Assembly: GCA_040755725.1 (NCBI GenBank)
Contig: JBFMAI010000033.1
Span: forward strand, 24,453 to 88,452
Reading direction: 5' to 3'
Length of the DNA: 64,000 bases
Origin: JBFMAI01 sp040755725
GTDB lineage: Bacteria > Planctomycetota > Phycisphaerae > UBA1845 > Fen-1342
The notes beneath the pieces were generated by a model. It was not told the DNA's origin, did not search any database, and saw only the letters and a list, made by a program, of their open reading frames with translations. The first letter of the stretch is position 1. Each line of letters starts with the position of its first letter. Made by a program: the position numbers and the translations under genes. Positions 25,138 to 34,036 of the stretch are shown in pieces.

Positions 25138-25920
25138 ATGAAGCTGCTTGAACAAGTCCAACGGGGCAAGGTCGCCGCGCCGCGCCGCACGCTGATGTAC
25201 GGGGTCCACGGAGTGGGCAAATCGACGTTCGGATCGATGGCCGAGCGGCCTGTCTTCATTCAGACCGAAGATGGCCTCGGCAACATCGAGTGCGAGCGTT
25301 TCCCCGTCGCCGGCAAGTACGCCGACGTGATCGCGGCGCTCGGTGGGCTCTACACCGAGCCGCACGAGTACCGAACCGTCGTCATCGACTCGCTCGACTG
25401 GCTGGAGCGGCTGATCTGGGCCGACGTGTGCCAGAAGCGCGGCGTCGAGAGCATCGAGGACATCGGCTACGGCAAGGGCTACGTCTTCGCGCTGACCAAC
25501 TGGCGCGAGGTCCTGGCCGGCCTCGACGCGCTACGCAACGAGCGCGGCATGCACGTCATCCTGATCGCCCACGCCCAAATCGAGAAGTTCGCCAATCCGG
25601 AGACCGACACCTACGACCGCTACAGCCCGCGGCTCCAGAAGCTGGCCTCGGCGCTGGTGCAGGAGTGGTGCGACGAGGTCCTGTTCACGACCTACCGCAT
25701 CCACACGAAGACCACCAACGAGGGGTTCGACCGCAAGCGCGTGCAGGGCATCGGCACCGGTGAGCGGATCATCCGCACGACGGAGCGGCCGGCCCACGTC
25801 GCGAAAAACCGCCTGAATCTCCCCGACGAAATCCCGCTGGATTACGGCGTCTACGCCGCGTTCGCGCGCGGCGAGGACCCGCTGGCCAATGCAGAGCAAC
25901 CCGTCGAACAAGGAGTGTAA
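25138..25920 (+). CDS. Sak4-like phage recombination ATPase
   Basis: The 260-residue protein has Walker A GVHGVGKST, a Walker B-like strand YRTVVIDSLDW, and a third motif VILIAHAQIEKF. This RecA-like core without extra DNA-binding domains is the Sak4/AAA_24 type of phage single-strand annealing protein. It starts at ATG 25138 behind GAAGGAGAA. The next gene starts two bases after its stop. Sak4 proteins work together with a phage SSB, which is what follows here. Confidence 0.85.
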   Translation: MKLLEQVQRGKVAAPRRTLMYGVHGVGKSTFGSMAERPVFIQTEDGLGNIECERFPVAGKYADVIAALGGLYTEPHEYRTVVIDSLDWLERLIWADVCQKRGVESIEDIGYGKGYVFALTNWREVLAGLDALRNERGMHVILIAHAQIEKFANPETDTYDRYSPRLQKLASALVQEWCDEVLFTTYRIHTKTTNEGFDRKRVQGIGTGERIIRTTERPAHVAKNRLNLPDEIPLDYGVYAAFARGEDPLANAEQPVEQGV

Positions 25921-25922
25921 AC

Positions 25923-26381
25923 GTGCCTACGCTGAACGGATTCAATGCCAACGACGTCGACCCCAATTTTGCCTTCGAGGCCATTCCGGCGGGCAAATAC
26001 CTGGCCGTGATCACCGAGAGCGAGATGAAGCCCACCAAGTCGGGCGGCGGGCAGTACCTGCAGTTCACCTTCCAGGTCATCGAGGGCGAGTACAAGGGCC
26101 GCCTGATCTGGTCGCGTCTGAACCTGGACAACGCGAACGCCACGACGGTGAAGATCGCGCGGGCCGAGCTTTCGGCGATCTGCCGCGCGGCCGGCGTGCC
26201 GGCGCCCAAGGACAGCGTCGAGCTGCACAACATCCCGCTGGTCATCACGGTCGGCCAGAAGAAGCGCGCCGACACGGGTGAGATGAGCAACGTCATCAAG
26301 GGGTACGCCAGGAAGGACGCGGCCGCGGCGCGGACGCCAGCCCCGGCGGGCAACAACGGCGCGCCGCCCTGGAAGCGCTGA
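25923..26381 (+). CDS. DUF669 single-strand DNA-binding-like protein
   Basis: The 152-residue protein (GTG 25923) has the DUF669 pattern: FEAIPAGKYLAVITESEMKPT, split as AIPAGKYLAVITE and SEMKPTKSGGGQYLQF, a TFQVIEGEYKGRLIWSRLNL strand pair, and a flexible tail ending GAPPWKR. The disordered end with a short hydrophobic tip resembles SSB C-termini that recruit partners. It most likely protects single-stranded DNA for the adjacent ATPase and exonuclease. Confidence 0.8.
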   Translation: MPTLNGFNANDVDPNFAFEAIPAGKYLAVITESEMKPTKSGGGQYLQFTFQVIEGEYKGRLIWSRLNLDNANATTVKIARAELSAICRAAGVPAPKDSVELHNIPLVITVGQKKRADTGEMSNVIKGYARKDAAAARTPAPAGNNGAPPWKR

Positions 26382-26439
26382 ATGGCGGGGGTTTGACGCT
26401 TCGACTCAACAGCATCACGCAGGGCAGTACGAGGGCGCA

Positions 26440-27258
26440 GTGTCAGGGATGACGTGCCACGACTGTGGTCAGGAATGCCCCAGGACGGGGCCAACCCAGA
26501 AGTACTGCCCTGCGTGCTCAACGCGGCGTGACCTGCAGCGCAAGCGCCTCTGGGTACGTTCGCCCCCGCCCTCGTCCCAGCAGCGACAGCGCGATGTCGA
26601 GCAGGCGTGCAGGAGAATGGAACTCAGCCGGCAGGCCGGCGCCGAACACAACAATGCGCTCAAACGCGGCATCACGTGGCGCGACCCCGGGGCCCCCAAC
26701 TTACTGTGGCTGGTGCGCTTGTGTGTGCCGTTCAGTTACGCCGCCTCGAAGAACCACCTCTACACGATGCGCCGCTCCGGTCACGTTGCGCTGCGGCGCG
26801 AGGTGGTCGCCAAGCGCCGCGAGATCGCCCTGGCAGTCCGAGATGCGCTGGCAGGCCGGCGAGTCGCGCACAACAAGCTCTGGATCGACGTCCTGGTCCA
26901 GAAGCCCGACCACCGCGGCGACGCGGTCAACGTGATCGATCTGCTGTGCGACGCCATTAAGGATGCGACCGGCCTGGATGACCGTTGGTACTGCATCCGG
27001 CAACTCGACTGGGAAATCGTCAAGAACCAGCCGCAGTTCTTCATCGGATTGGGCCAGGACTCTGCGACCGACTGCCAGGTCTGCTCGTACTGCGGTCAGG
27101 TCAAGCCGCTCGACGCATTCACCAGAAAAGCCAGAACGCCGCTCGGCGTAGACCGGGTCTGTCGAGCCTGTCGCCGCGAGGGGCGAGTGCTCGCCGCGCG
27201 TTGCGCCGGAGGACGCGCCCTCCAGGCCCGATCGGCTCCCGACCCCCAGGAGAACTGA
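26440..27258 (+). CDS. RusA-like Holliday junction resolvase with two zinc ribbons
   Basis: The 272-residue protein has a RusA-like core, WIDVLVQKPDHRGDAVNVID, LLCDAIKDATGLDDRWYC, with the D-x-x-N spacing and the final Asp pair expected of this metal-dependent resolvase. It is flanked by an N-terminal zinc knuckle (CHDCGQEC ... YCPACS) and a C-terminal one (CSYCGQVK ... CRACRREG). The double zinc-ribbon arrangement is larger than the usual 120-residue RusA. It should process branched DNA formed during recombination or packaging. GTG 26440 is used. Confidence 0.75.
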   Translation: MSGMTCHDCGQECPRTGPTQKYCPACSTRRDLQRKRLWVRSPPPSSQQRQRDVEQACRRMELSRQAGAEHNNALKRGITWRDPGAPNLLWLVRLCVPFSYAASKNHLYTMRRSGHVALRREVVAKRREIALAVRDALAGRRVAHNKLWIDVLVQKPDHRGDAVNVIDLLCDAIKDATGLDDRWYCIRQLDWEIVKNQPQFFIGLGQDSATDCQVCSYCGQVKPLDAFTRKARTPLGVDRVCRACRREGRVLAARCAGGRALQARSAPDPQEN

Positions 27259-27261
27259 CCA

Positions 27262-27918
27262 ATGACGCAACCCCAGCCGAAGCGCATCTACATCGCCGGG
27301 CCGATGACCGGCTATCCGGAGTGCAACTTCCAGGCCTTCCACGCGGCGGCCGAGCGGCTGGCCGCGGCCGGATGGGCGGTGTTCAATCCGGCCGAGAACT
27401 TCGGCGGGCGCAAGGACCTGCCACGTGAGGAATACCTGCGCCTCGACCTGGCGGCGCTGGCGCAGTGCGACGCGATCGCGATGCTGCCCGGCTGGGAGGA
27501 CTCGCGCGGCGCGAAGCTGGAGTACCTCGTCGCACACGAGATGGGCTGCACCATCATCGACGCGGTCACGCTCGAGCCGCTGGCCAGCGCCCCGACACCC
27601 ACGGTCGCGCTGCACCGCCTGCGGCTCGTGCAGTTGCCGGCCGACGAATCCATCCTGGACGAGGCCAAACGCATCACGGAGGGCACGCGTCGCACCGAGT
27701 ACGGCGCCCCTGCCGACGACTTCGCCCGGGCCGCGCACATGTGGACCGGCATCCTGGCCGGCAAGCTGCGCGACGGGCAGCCCGTCACCGCGATGGACAT
27801 CCCATTGTGCATGATCGCGGTGAAGCTGGCGCGGCAGAGCCATCACCACAAGCGCGACAACCTGGTCGACATCGCCGGCTACGCCCGCACCGCGGCGATG
27901 GTCGTGGGGGAAGAGTGA
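27262..27918 (+). CDS. DUF4406 - DUF6378 nucleotide-metabolism fusion
   Basis: The 218-residue protein joins two domains. Residues 1-95 (RIYIAGPMTGYPECNFQAF, DAIAMLPGWEDSRGAKLEY, EMGCTIID) are a DUF4406 / nucleoside 2-deoxyribosyltransferase-like fold. Residues 120-218 (ILDEAKRITEGTRRTEYGAP, AMDIPLCMIAVKLARQSH, HKRDNLVDIAGYA) are DUF6378, a MazG-like helical domain. The pair suggests altering or cleaning the deoxynucleotide pool during phage growth. Its stop overlaps the next start. Confidence 0.8.
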   Translation: MTQPQPKRIYIAGPMTGYPECNFQAFHAAAERLAAAGWAVFNPAENFGGRKDLPREEYLRLDLAALAQCDAIAMLPGWEDSRGAKLEYLVAHEMGCTIIDAVTLEPLASAPTPTVALHRLRLVQLPADESILDEAKRITEGTRRTEYGAPADDFARAAHMWTGILAGKLRDGQPVTAMDIPLCMIAVKLARQSHHHKRDNLVDIAGYARTAAMVVGEE

Positions 27919-28688
27919 TGGCCAAGGCTCACAGCACGACGATGCTGGCCTTCGGCGATGTGCACATCCCGCACCAGAACGAAAAGGCGGTGCGGGTCTT
28001 CTGCCGCGCGGCGGAGCGCCTGCGGCCCGAGCTGATCATCTGCCTGGGCGACCTGCTGGACTGCGGCCAGTTCTCGGTGCATCCGCCGACGTATGGCATG
28101 AAGGAGACGGATTACGTCGACGATCTGCGCGCAGCCAACGCGCTGCTCGACCGGCTCCAGAAGGTCTGCGATCGCCTCGTGGTCGTCGAGGGGAACCACG
28201 AGTACCGGCTCGACCGCTGGGCGGCGGCCACGGCGGAGGGCCGTGGGGCGTACTCGATGCTCGCGCCGCGCGTGCAACTGACCAAGGGGCGCACACGCTG
28301 CACGTACGTGCCGTACGGCTCGGTCAGCGGGACGTATCCGCACTTCCCAATCAACCGCCGCATCATCGCCGTCCACGGCTGGTCGTATGCCCGCAATGCG
28401 ACCAAGCAGCACCTCCAGATCAGTCAGGGGCGCAGCGTCATTCATGGTCACACGCACCGCGCGGACGCCTCGATCATCCAGAACATCTGGTCGCCGGGGA
28501 AGGTCGTCCAGGCCCGCAGCGCGGGGTGCCTGTGCAAGCCGGTCCCGCTCTACGGCACCGGGCGCCCGGTCGAGTGGATCAACGCGTTCATCCTCGGCTA
28601 CCTCGGCCGGCGCAGCGACACGCTCTACACCATCCCGATTATGGACAACCGCTGCATCCTGCCGGACGGCACGGAGGTCGCGGCGTGA
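27918..28688 (+). CDS. metallophosphoesterase
   Basis: The 256-residue protein has the calcineurin-like motifs in order: FGDVHIP (D-x-H), CLGDLLDC (GD), VVEGNHEYRLD (GNHE), and IHGHTHR (GHxH). The dinuclear metal site is therefore complete. Phages often encode such enzymes; substrates may be nucleic acid ends, cyclic nucleotides or nucleotide tags. It overlaps the DUF4406 gene and shares one base with the helicase start (TGATG), so it is part of a tight operon. Confidence 0.85.
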   Translation: MAKAHSTTMLAFGDVHIPHQNEKAVRVFCRAAERLRPELIICLGDLLDCGQFSVHPPTYGMKETDYVDDLRAANALLDRLQKVCDRLVVVEGNHEYRLDRWAAATAEGRGAYSMLAPRVQLTKGRTRCTYVPYGSVSGTYPHFPINRRIIAVHGWSYARNATKQHLQISQGRSVIHGHTHRADASIIQNIWSPGKVVQARSAGCLCKPVPLYGTGRPVEWINAFILGYLGRRSDTLYTIPIMDNRCILPDGTEVAA

Positions 28689-31405
28689 TGGAGCTGCGCC
28701 CGTACCAGCGCGACGCGGTCGACGCCGTGTACGAATTCCTGCGTACGCGCGACGACAATCCGTGCGTCGTGCTGCCGACGGGCTGTCATGCTACAGACCA
28801 TCCTATCTTGATGTATGACGGCACCATCAAGCCGGTTCAAAACGTGGCTGTCGGCGACCTGCTCATCGGGCCCGACAGCCGGCCGCGACGCGTCGTGGCG
28901 CTGTGCCGAGGAGAAGCCGACCTATACCGAATCGTGCCCCATCGCGGCGAACCCTTGGTCGTCAATGGCGACCACGTGCTCGCGCTGGCGTGTACAAACG
29001 AGGGGAAGGCCGACGTTCCCTGCCAGCGGCACGGGGGCGAGCTCGAAACCATCACGGTGCGCGAGTACCTGCGCAAGTCCAAATCGTGGAAGCACCTCCG
29101 CAAACTCTATCGCGTGCCGGTGGAGTTCGAGGCCCGGCCGAACCTGCCGATCCCGCCGTACATCCTGGGGTTGCTCCTCGGTGACGGGAGCATTGCGGGC
29201 GACGTCGTCGAGTTGACGACCGCGGACGAGGGGACCGCAGAGGCGTGGATCGATTACGCCCACAGCGTCAGCTGTTCAGTGGCGGTGCGCGAACATGGCG
29301 GGCGCTGTCCCACGTACCAGCTGGTTCGCGGCAACGGCCGGTACAACGTCGTCACCGAGACGCTCACCGCCCTCGGGCTCTCCGGCCGTGACTCGGCGAC
29401 GAAGCTCATCCCACATCTGTATCTGACGGCCTCGCGCATCGAGCGCTTGGCCCTGCTCGCCGGCCTCATGGACAGCGACGGCTACGCCACAAAGAGTGGT
29501 TGCGACTATGTGACGCAGTCGCGCGAACTGGCCGTCGACTTGATGTTCCTGGTACGAAGTCTCGGCTTCGCCGCGCATTGCACCGAGAAATACTGCAGTT
29601 GCCAGACCGGCGCCGGAGGGTGGTTCTTCCGCGTGTCGATCTGGGGCGATTTCGCGGAGGTACCCTGCCGTCTTGGGCGACGGCGGCCCGCTCCGCGCCG
29701 CCAGAAGAAGTGCGTGCTGCGCACCGGCTTTTGCGTTGAGCCCCACGGCCGCGGTGCGTTCTATGGCTTCGTGCTGGACGGCGACCATCTCTACCTCGAC
29801 GGCCACTTCATGGTGCACCACAACAGTGGCAAGACGCCGGTGATGGCGACGATCTGCCGCGACGCGGTCCAGCGCTGGGGCGGGCGCGTGCTGATCCTGG
29901 CGCACGTCCGCGAGCTGCTCGAGCAGGCATCCGAGAAGTTGCACCTCGTGGCGCCGGACCTGCCCGTGGGCCTCTACTCGGCTGGGCTGAAGCGCCGCGA
30001 CCTCGGCTACGCGGTCACGATTGCGGGTATCCAGAGCGTCTACGAGAAGGCCGGCGACGTCGGCGCGGTCGATCTCGTCATCGTCGATGAGGCCCACCTG
30101 ATTCCGCCCGACGGCGAGGGGATGTACCGCACCTTCCTGGCGGACATGAAGCAGATCAACTGGCTGGTCCGCGTCATCGGGCTGACCGCGACGCCGTTCC
30201 GCATGAAGTCGGGCAGCATCTGCGCCCCGGAGAACATCCTCAACGCCGTCTGCTTCGAGGTGGGCGTGCGCGAGTTGATCGTACAGGGCTACCTGTGTCC
30301 GCTGCGCGCGAAGGCCGGCTCCCTGAAACCCGACACCAACCAGCTTCACGTCCGCGGCGGCGAGTACATCGCCGGCGAGGTCGAGGAGTTGATGGACACG
30401 GACAACCTCGTCCTATCCGCCTGTCGCGAGATCGTGCAGCACACGCAGGACCGCCGAGCCGTCCTGATCTTCGCGTCGGGGGTGAAGCACGGCATGCACA
30501 TCGCCGATACGCTCCGCGCGCGTCACAAGGTCGAATGCGGTTTTGTCTGCGGCGAGACGCTGCCGTTCGAGCGCGACGAGACGCTCCGCCGCTTCCGCGC
30601 CGGCGAGTTGAAGTACCTCTGCAACGTCAACGTCCTCACGACCGGATTCGACGCGCCAAATATCGATTGCGTCGCGCTGGTGCGGCCGACGCTGTCGCCG
30701 GGGCTCTACTACCAGATGGTCGGGCGGGGCTTCCGGCTGCATCCCGGCAAGAGCGACTGCCTCGTGCTCGACTTCGGCGGCAACGTGGTGCGCCACGGGC
30801 CGGTCGATCAGCTTCGCGTGGCGGGTGCGGGCGGCGACGGCACCGGCGCTGCGCCGGCGAAGGAGTGTCCGCAGTGTCACGAGGTCATCGCCGCGGGCTA
30901 CGCGCAGTGCCCGGCCTGCGGCCACGTGTTCCCGCCGCCCGGGCGCCGGACCCACGACGGTACGGCCAGCGAGGCGGGCGTCCTGTCGGACCAGCTCACG
31001 CGAACCGAGTACGACGTAGAGGAGGTCTTCTACGCCGTCCATGAGAAGCGCGGCGCACCGCCCGATGCGCCGCGCACGATGCGGGTCGATTACCGGCTCG
31101 GGTTCAGCAACTACGTCTCGGAGTGGGTCTGCTTCGAGCACGACGGCTACGCGCGGCAGAAGGCCGTGGCGTGGTGGAGACAGCACAGCTATGAGCCCGT
31201 CCCGGACACCGCTGAGCAGGCGGTCGAGCTGGCCGACATGGGTGCACTGGCGAAGACGCTGGCCATCACGGTCATGCACAAGCCGGGCGAGAAATACGAC
31301 CGGATCGTGGCGTACCGCCTTGGCGAGAAACCCCCGCGGCCCGATTCCGAGGAGGGCCTGCCTGAGTACGCCCCCGCGGCTGACGACGAGTCGATCCCGT
31401 TTTAG
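28688..31405 (+). CDS. phage DEAD/DEAH-type helicase interrupted by an intein
   Basis: The 905-residue precursor contains a 558-residue superfamily 2 helicase. MELRPYQRDAVDAV is the Q-motif-like start, the Walker A is split (LPTG then SGKT after splicing), VIVDEAHLI is motif II, GLTATPFRM is motif III, and TTGFDAPNIDCVALVRP with YQMVGRGFRLHPGK are motifs V and VI. A zinc knuckle (CPQCHEV ... CPACGHVF) is C-terminal. The intein occupies residues 33-379. The protein probably unwinds DNA in replication or recombination. Without splicing the ATP site cannot form, so intein removal is essential for activity. Confidence 0.9.
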   Translation: MELRPYQRDAVDAVYEFLRTRDDNPCVVLPTGCHATDHPILMYDGTIKPVQNVAVGDLLIGPDSRPRRVVALCRGEADLYRIVPHRGEPLVVNGDHVLALACTNEGKADVPCQRHGGELETITVREYLRKSKSWKHLRKLYRVPVEFEARPNLPIPPYILGLLLGDGSIAGDVVELTTADEGTAEAWIDYAHSVSCSVAVREHGGRCPTYQLVRGNGRYNVVTETLTALGLSGRDSATKLIPHLYLTASRIERLALLAGLMDSDGYATKSGCDYVTQSRELAVDLMFLVRSLGFAAHCTEKYCSCQTGAGGWFFRVSIWGDFAEVPCRLGRRRPAPRRQKKCVLRTGFCVEPHGRGAFYGFVLDGDHLYLDGHFMVHHNSGKTPVMATICRDAVQRWGGRVLILAHVRELLEQASEKLHLVAPDLPVGLYSAGLKRRDLGYAVTIAGIQSVYEKAGDVGAVDLVIVDEAHLIPPDGEGMYRTFLADMKQINWLVRVIGLTATPFRMKSGSICAPENILNAVCFEVGVRELIVQGYLCPLRAKAGSLKPDTNQLHVRGGEYIAGEVEELMDTDNLVLSACREIVQHTQDRRAVLIFASGVKHGMHIADTLRARHKVECGFVCGETLPFERDETLRRFRAGELKYLCNVNVLTTGFDAPNIDCVALVRPTLSPGLYYQMVGRGFRLHPGKSDCLVLDFGGNVVRHGPVDQLRVAGAGGDGTGAAPAKECPQCHEVIAAGYAQCPACGHVFPPPGRRTHDGTASEAGVLSDQLTRTEYDVEEVFYAVHEKRGAPPDAPRTMRVDYRLGFSNYVSEWVCFEHDGYARQKAVAWWRQHSYEPVPDTAEQAVELADMGALAKTLAITVMHKPGEKYDRIVAYRLGEKPPRPDSEEGLPEYAPAADDESIPF
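28784..29824 (+). mobile_element. LAGLIDADG homing-endonuclease intein
   Basis: The 347-residue insert starts with Cys (TGT 28784) and ends VHHN before Ser (AGT 29825). The N-terminal splicing block is CHATDHPILMYDGTIKPVQN with VAVGDLLIG; block B is GEPLVVNGDHVLAL with the His of the NGDH motif. Two dodecapeptides, ILGLLLGDGSI and LALLAGLMDSDGYA, give the endonuclease. The C-terminal blocks are GRGAFYGFVLDGDHLYLDG and FMVHHN. It sits exactly within the Walker A loop, a favoured intein site in ATPases. Confidence 0.93.
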
Positions 31406-31499
31406 GAGCCGTCCTGTGCGCATCGACGCCCGGGCACGGTGGTTCGGCGACCGCATGCTCGCGGAGAGCGTTGGCGCGTAATAGGGAAAGGAAACCGCA

Positions 31500-31817
31500 A
31501 TGAGCGCGAGTGCAGATGCCATGTATCGCGTGCAAATCTCGGGGCCGGGCTTCAGCGTAACGCAGGAAGCCAATCTGGATGAACGCTCTTTCGACGCATT
31601 CGATCATGCGTCGCTCGTCCTTACCGGCGCCCTTGCGTCGGCGGCCTATGAACTTCCTCGGCCCACACGGCTCCTCGCCGACGCTGTGGCCGTGGTAGTG
31701 CCGCGCGAAGCGTGTGGGGTGCGGGAGATCAGGGCGGCCGAAGACGACTTTGTCGCGGCGGCAGAACGGCTTTTGGCGGCGTGGTTCGAGCACGACCAGT
31801 CCAGGAAATCGAAGTAG
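31500..31817 (+). CDS. small hypothetical phage protein
   Basis: The 105-residue protein starts at ATG 31500 after AGGGAAAGGAAACC. It reads as one beta segment (MYRVQISGPGFSVTQEA) and helices (ASLVLTGALASAAYELPRP, EDDFVAAAERLLAAWFEH). No family is recognised. It lies nine bases before the primase gene and is probably in the same operon. Confidence 0.6.
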   Translation: MSASADAMYRVQISGPGFSVTQEANLDERSFDAFDHASLVLTGALASAAYELPRPTRLLADAVAVVVPREACGVREIRAAEDDFVAAAERLLAAWFEHDQSRKSK

Positions 31818-31826
31818 TTCACTCGC

Positions 31827-33683
31827 ATGATGCGTCCGGACAATCCGATGCTGCATGCAGCGCTGTGGTACGCCGAACTCGGCTACCCCGTGTTCCCCTG
31901 CGCGCCCGGGCGCAAAGCCCCCCTCACCGAGCATGGTCTGCTTGAGGCGACGACCGACGCCGACCAGATCACCGCGTGGTGGACACAGCACCCGGATGCG
32001 AACATCGCGCTCCGCACCGACGGCCTGGTCGTCATCGACATCGATGGTGAAGGCAACGCCTGGCTCGCAGACGAGCCCGCGAAGCTGGCCGAATTGAACA
32101 CCGGCCCATTGTCACTCACGCCACGCGGCGGGCGGCATTACTTCTTCCGGCAGCCGGATGGTCGTTCCTGGCGAAACACAGCCGGCCGGCTCGCCCCGCA
32201 CGTCGATACACGCGCCGACGGGGGCTACGTGCTTGTGGCGCCGTCCGTCGTGGAGGGCAAGCCGTATCGCTGGGAGGACGAGCGTGAGTTGAACCTCCCG
32301 CCGCAACGGCTGCCCGAGCCGCCGTCGTGGCTGATCGAGCTACTCGACGCGCTGGCAGCGTCGAACGGCGTGACCACCAATGGCACGCCGGCGAACGCTA
32401 TCCCCGAAGGGCAGCGCAACGAAACGCTCGCACGCCTAGCGGGTGCCATGCGCCGGGTCGGGATGTCGCAGGCCGAGATCTTCGCCGCGCTCCAGCAGGT
32501 CAACGCCGACCGCTGCACGCCGCCGCTGCCGCTGCGCGAGGTTGAGCGCACCGCGGTGAGCGTAGCGCGCTACGCGCCGGATTCGGTCTCGGTCGCTTTG
32601 GTCGAGAACCACTGGGCGCAGATGCAAACGACCACCGATTGCATCGCCACGTGCCTGGCAGAGGTGGAGCCCACTGAGGTGCGTTGGCTTTGGCCAGGCC
32701 GCTTTGCGCGCGGCAAGCTCAGCCTCATCGCCGGCCAGCCAGGACTGGGCAAGAGCTTTCTGACGCTCGACATGGCGGCCAGGGTATCACGCGGCGACGC
32801 GTGGCCGCTGGGAGAGGTCGCACCGAGCCGCACGCCCGAAAACGTCGTACTGCTGAGCGCCGAGGACGACATCGCCGACACGATCCGCCCGCGCCTGGAC
32901 GCGGCCGGTGCGGCCGTCGAACGCGTGTACGCCGTGACCACCGTGCCCGCCGGCGCGACGCTGGACGGCAAGCCGCGGTTCGCTCCTTTCCGGGTCACGG
33001 AACACCTGCCGCTTCTCGACCGGGTCATCGAGCAGATCGGTGGCTGCGCGCTCGTGATCATCGACCCCATCAGTGCCTACCTCGGCAAGACCGACACGCA
33101 CAACAACAGCGAGGTGCGCGACGCGCTCGTGCCGCTGGCCGCCTTCGCAGCCAAGCACCAAGCGGCCCTCGCGGTCGTGACGCATCTGAACAAGAGTCAG
33201 CAGGCGAGCGCGCTCAATGCCATCATCGGCTCGGTAGCGTTCGTCGCCGCGGCGCGGGCCGCCTATGTCGTCTCCCGCGACCCGGACGACGCGCGGCGCC
33301 GACTGTTCCTGCCGGTCAAGAACAACTTGGGCCTAGATGAGACAGGGTTCGCGTATCGCTTGGGCGGCGGCGATCCGCCATGCGTCGAGTGGGAAGACGA
33401 GCTGGTGCGCCTGACCGCGGACGAAGTGATCGCGCCGACGGCGCGGCAGGGGCCGGAGCCAATGACGCTGCGCGACGCCGAGGAGTGGCTGCTGGACTTT
33501 CTCTCGGCGGGGGCACGACCGGCGAGCGAGGTATTGTCGCGCGGGCGCGCGGACGGCCACACGGTCGCCACCCTCAGGCGCGCCAAGACCACGTTGAAGG
33601 TCGATTCCGTGAAGACCGGGAACCGAGGAGGCTGGGTCTGGCAACTGCCGGGCGGCGGACCGCTGATGCAAGGTGGCCAATGA
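31827..33683 (+). CDS. primase-polymerase fused to a RepA-like ATPase/helicase
   Basis: The 618-residue protein has an N-terminal archaeo-eukaryotic-type primase (AEP/prim-pol): LGYPVFPCAPGRKAPLTEHG in outline, IALRTDGLVVIDIDGEGNAW with the DxD metal site, TPRGGRHYFFRQP and DTRADGGYVLVAPS. The C-terminal half is a RecA-fold ATPase: GQPGLGKSFLTLDMAARV (Walker A), VVLLSAEDDI, ALVIIDPISAYLG (Walker B) and AVVTHLNKSQ. The set-up is that of phage primase-helicase proteins that start DNA replication. A helical linker and a C-terminal HTH-like end (LRDAEEWLLDFLSAG) complete it. It is followed by an iteron-like region. Confidence 0.9.
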   Translation: MMRPDNPMLHAALWYAELGYPVFPCAPGRKAPLTEHGLLEATTDADQITAWWTQHPDANIALRTDGLVVIDIDGEGNAWLADEPAKLAELNTGPLSLTPRGGRHYFFRQPDGRSWRNTAGRLAPHVDTRADGGYVLVAPSVVEGKPYRWEDERELNLPPQRLPEPPSWLIELLDALAASNGVTTNGTPANAIPEGQRNETLARLAGAMRRVGMSQAEIFAALQQVNADRCTPPLPLREVERTAVSVARYAPDSVSVALVENHWAQMQTTTDCIATCLAEVEPTEVRWLWPGRFARGKLSLIAGQPGLGKSFLTLDMAARVSRGDAWPLGEVAPSRTPENVVLLSAEDDIADTIRPRLDAAGAAVERVYAVTTVPAGATLDGKPRFAPFRVTEHLPLLDRVIEQIGGCALVIIDPISAYLGKTDTHNNSEVRDALVPLAAFAAKHQAALAVVTHLNKSQQASALNAIIGSVAFVAAARAAYVVSRDPDDARRRLFLPVKNNLGLDETGFAYRLGGGDPPCVEWEDELVRLTADEVIAPTARQGPEPMTLRDAEEWLLDFLSAGARPASEVLSRGRADGHTVATLRRAKTTLKVDSVKTGNRGGWVWQLPGGGPLMQGGQ

Positions 33684-34036
33684 GCGACAGTCGCACGCAA
33701 CGTTCATGGCGCCCAAGGTGCGCAGGCTCGCCCCTGCCCCAGAATCTTGAGCATCTTGAGCACCTTCGCGTGGCACGCTCCCAGCCCAAGGTGCGCAACG
33801 ACGCCCAAGGTGCTCAAGCTTCTCGCCGAAGATGCTCATCTGAGCACCTTCCAACAAGCTACTGCTACTACAAGACTTACGTTCAAGATGCTCAAGATAC
33901 CCATGTAAGGGACTATAGGGGGCTAGGTACTTGGACAGGGGCGGGCACGAAGACCGCGGCGGGAACCGTCGGGCGGCGGCTTTTTGTTTGTTGCGCGTGG
34001 CGAACACCCGGCAGACCCCTAGCAGGAGAGCGTGAC
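33684..34036. other. non-coding region with iteron-like repeats
   Basis: An open frame that starts in an ATGA at 33680 runs in phase into the methylase gene, but the product looks non-coding. The region holds seven copies of an 11-base word (listed separately) and a more AT-rich part around 33850-33930. It may be a replication origin or a regulatory zone. Confidence 0.5.
33747..33895. repeat. seven copies of the 11-base word AAGRTGCTCAA, iteron-like
   Basis: Forward copies are at 33788 (one mismatch), 33807, 33829 (last base differs) and 33885. Reverse copies are at 33747, 33756 (overlapping by two bases) and 33840 (one mismatch). They cluster in 150 bases directly downstream of the primase-helicase gene. 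Confidence 0.75.

Noticed and set aside
33950..34016. Terminator before the ParB-methylase
   Set aside because: A CTTTTTGTTTGTT run exists after GGGCGGCGG, but no stem of useful length could be drawn.
33680..34036. N-terminal extension or separate gene before the ParB-methylase
   Set aside because: The frame is open from an ATGA overlap, but its translation is low in sense and made of repeat words (LEHLEHL); the ATG at 34037 has its own ribosome-binding site and starts the known domain.
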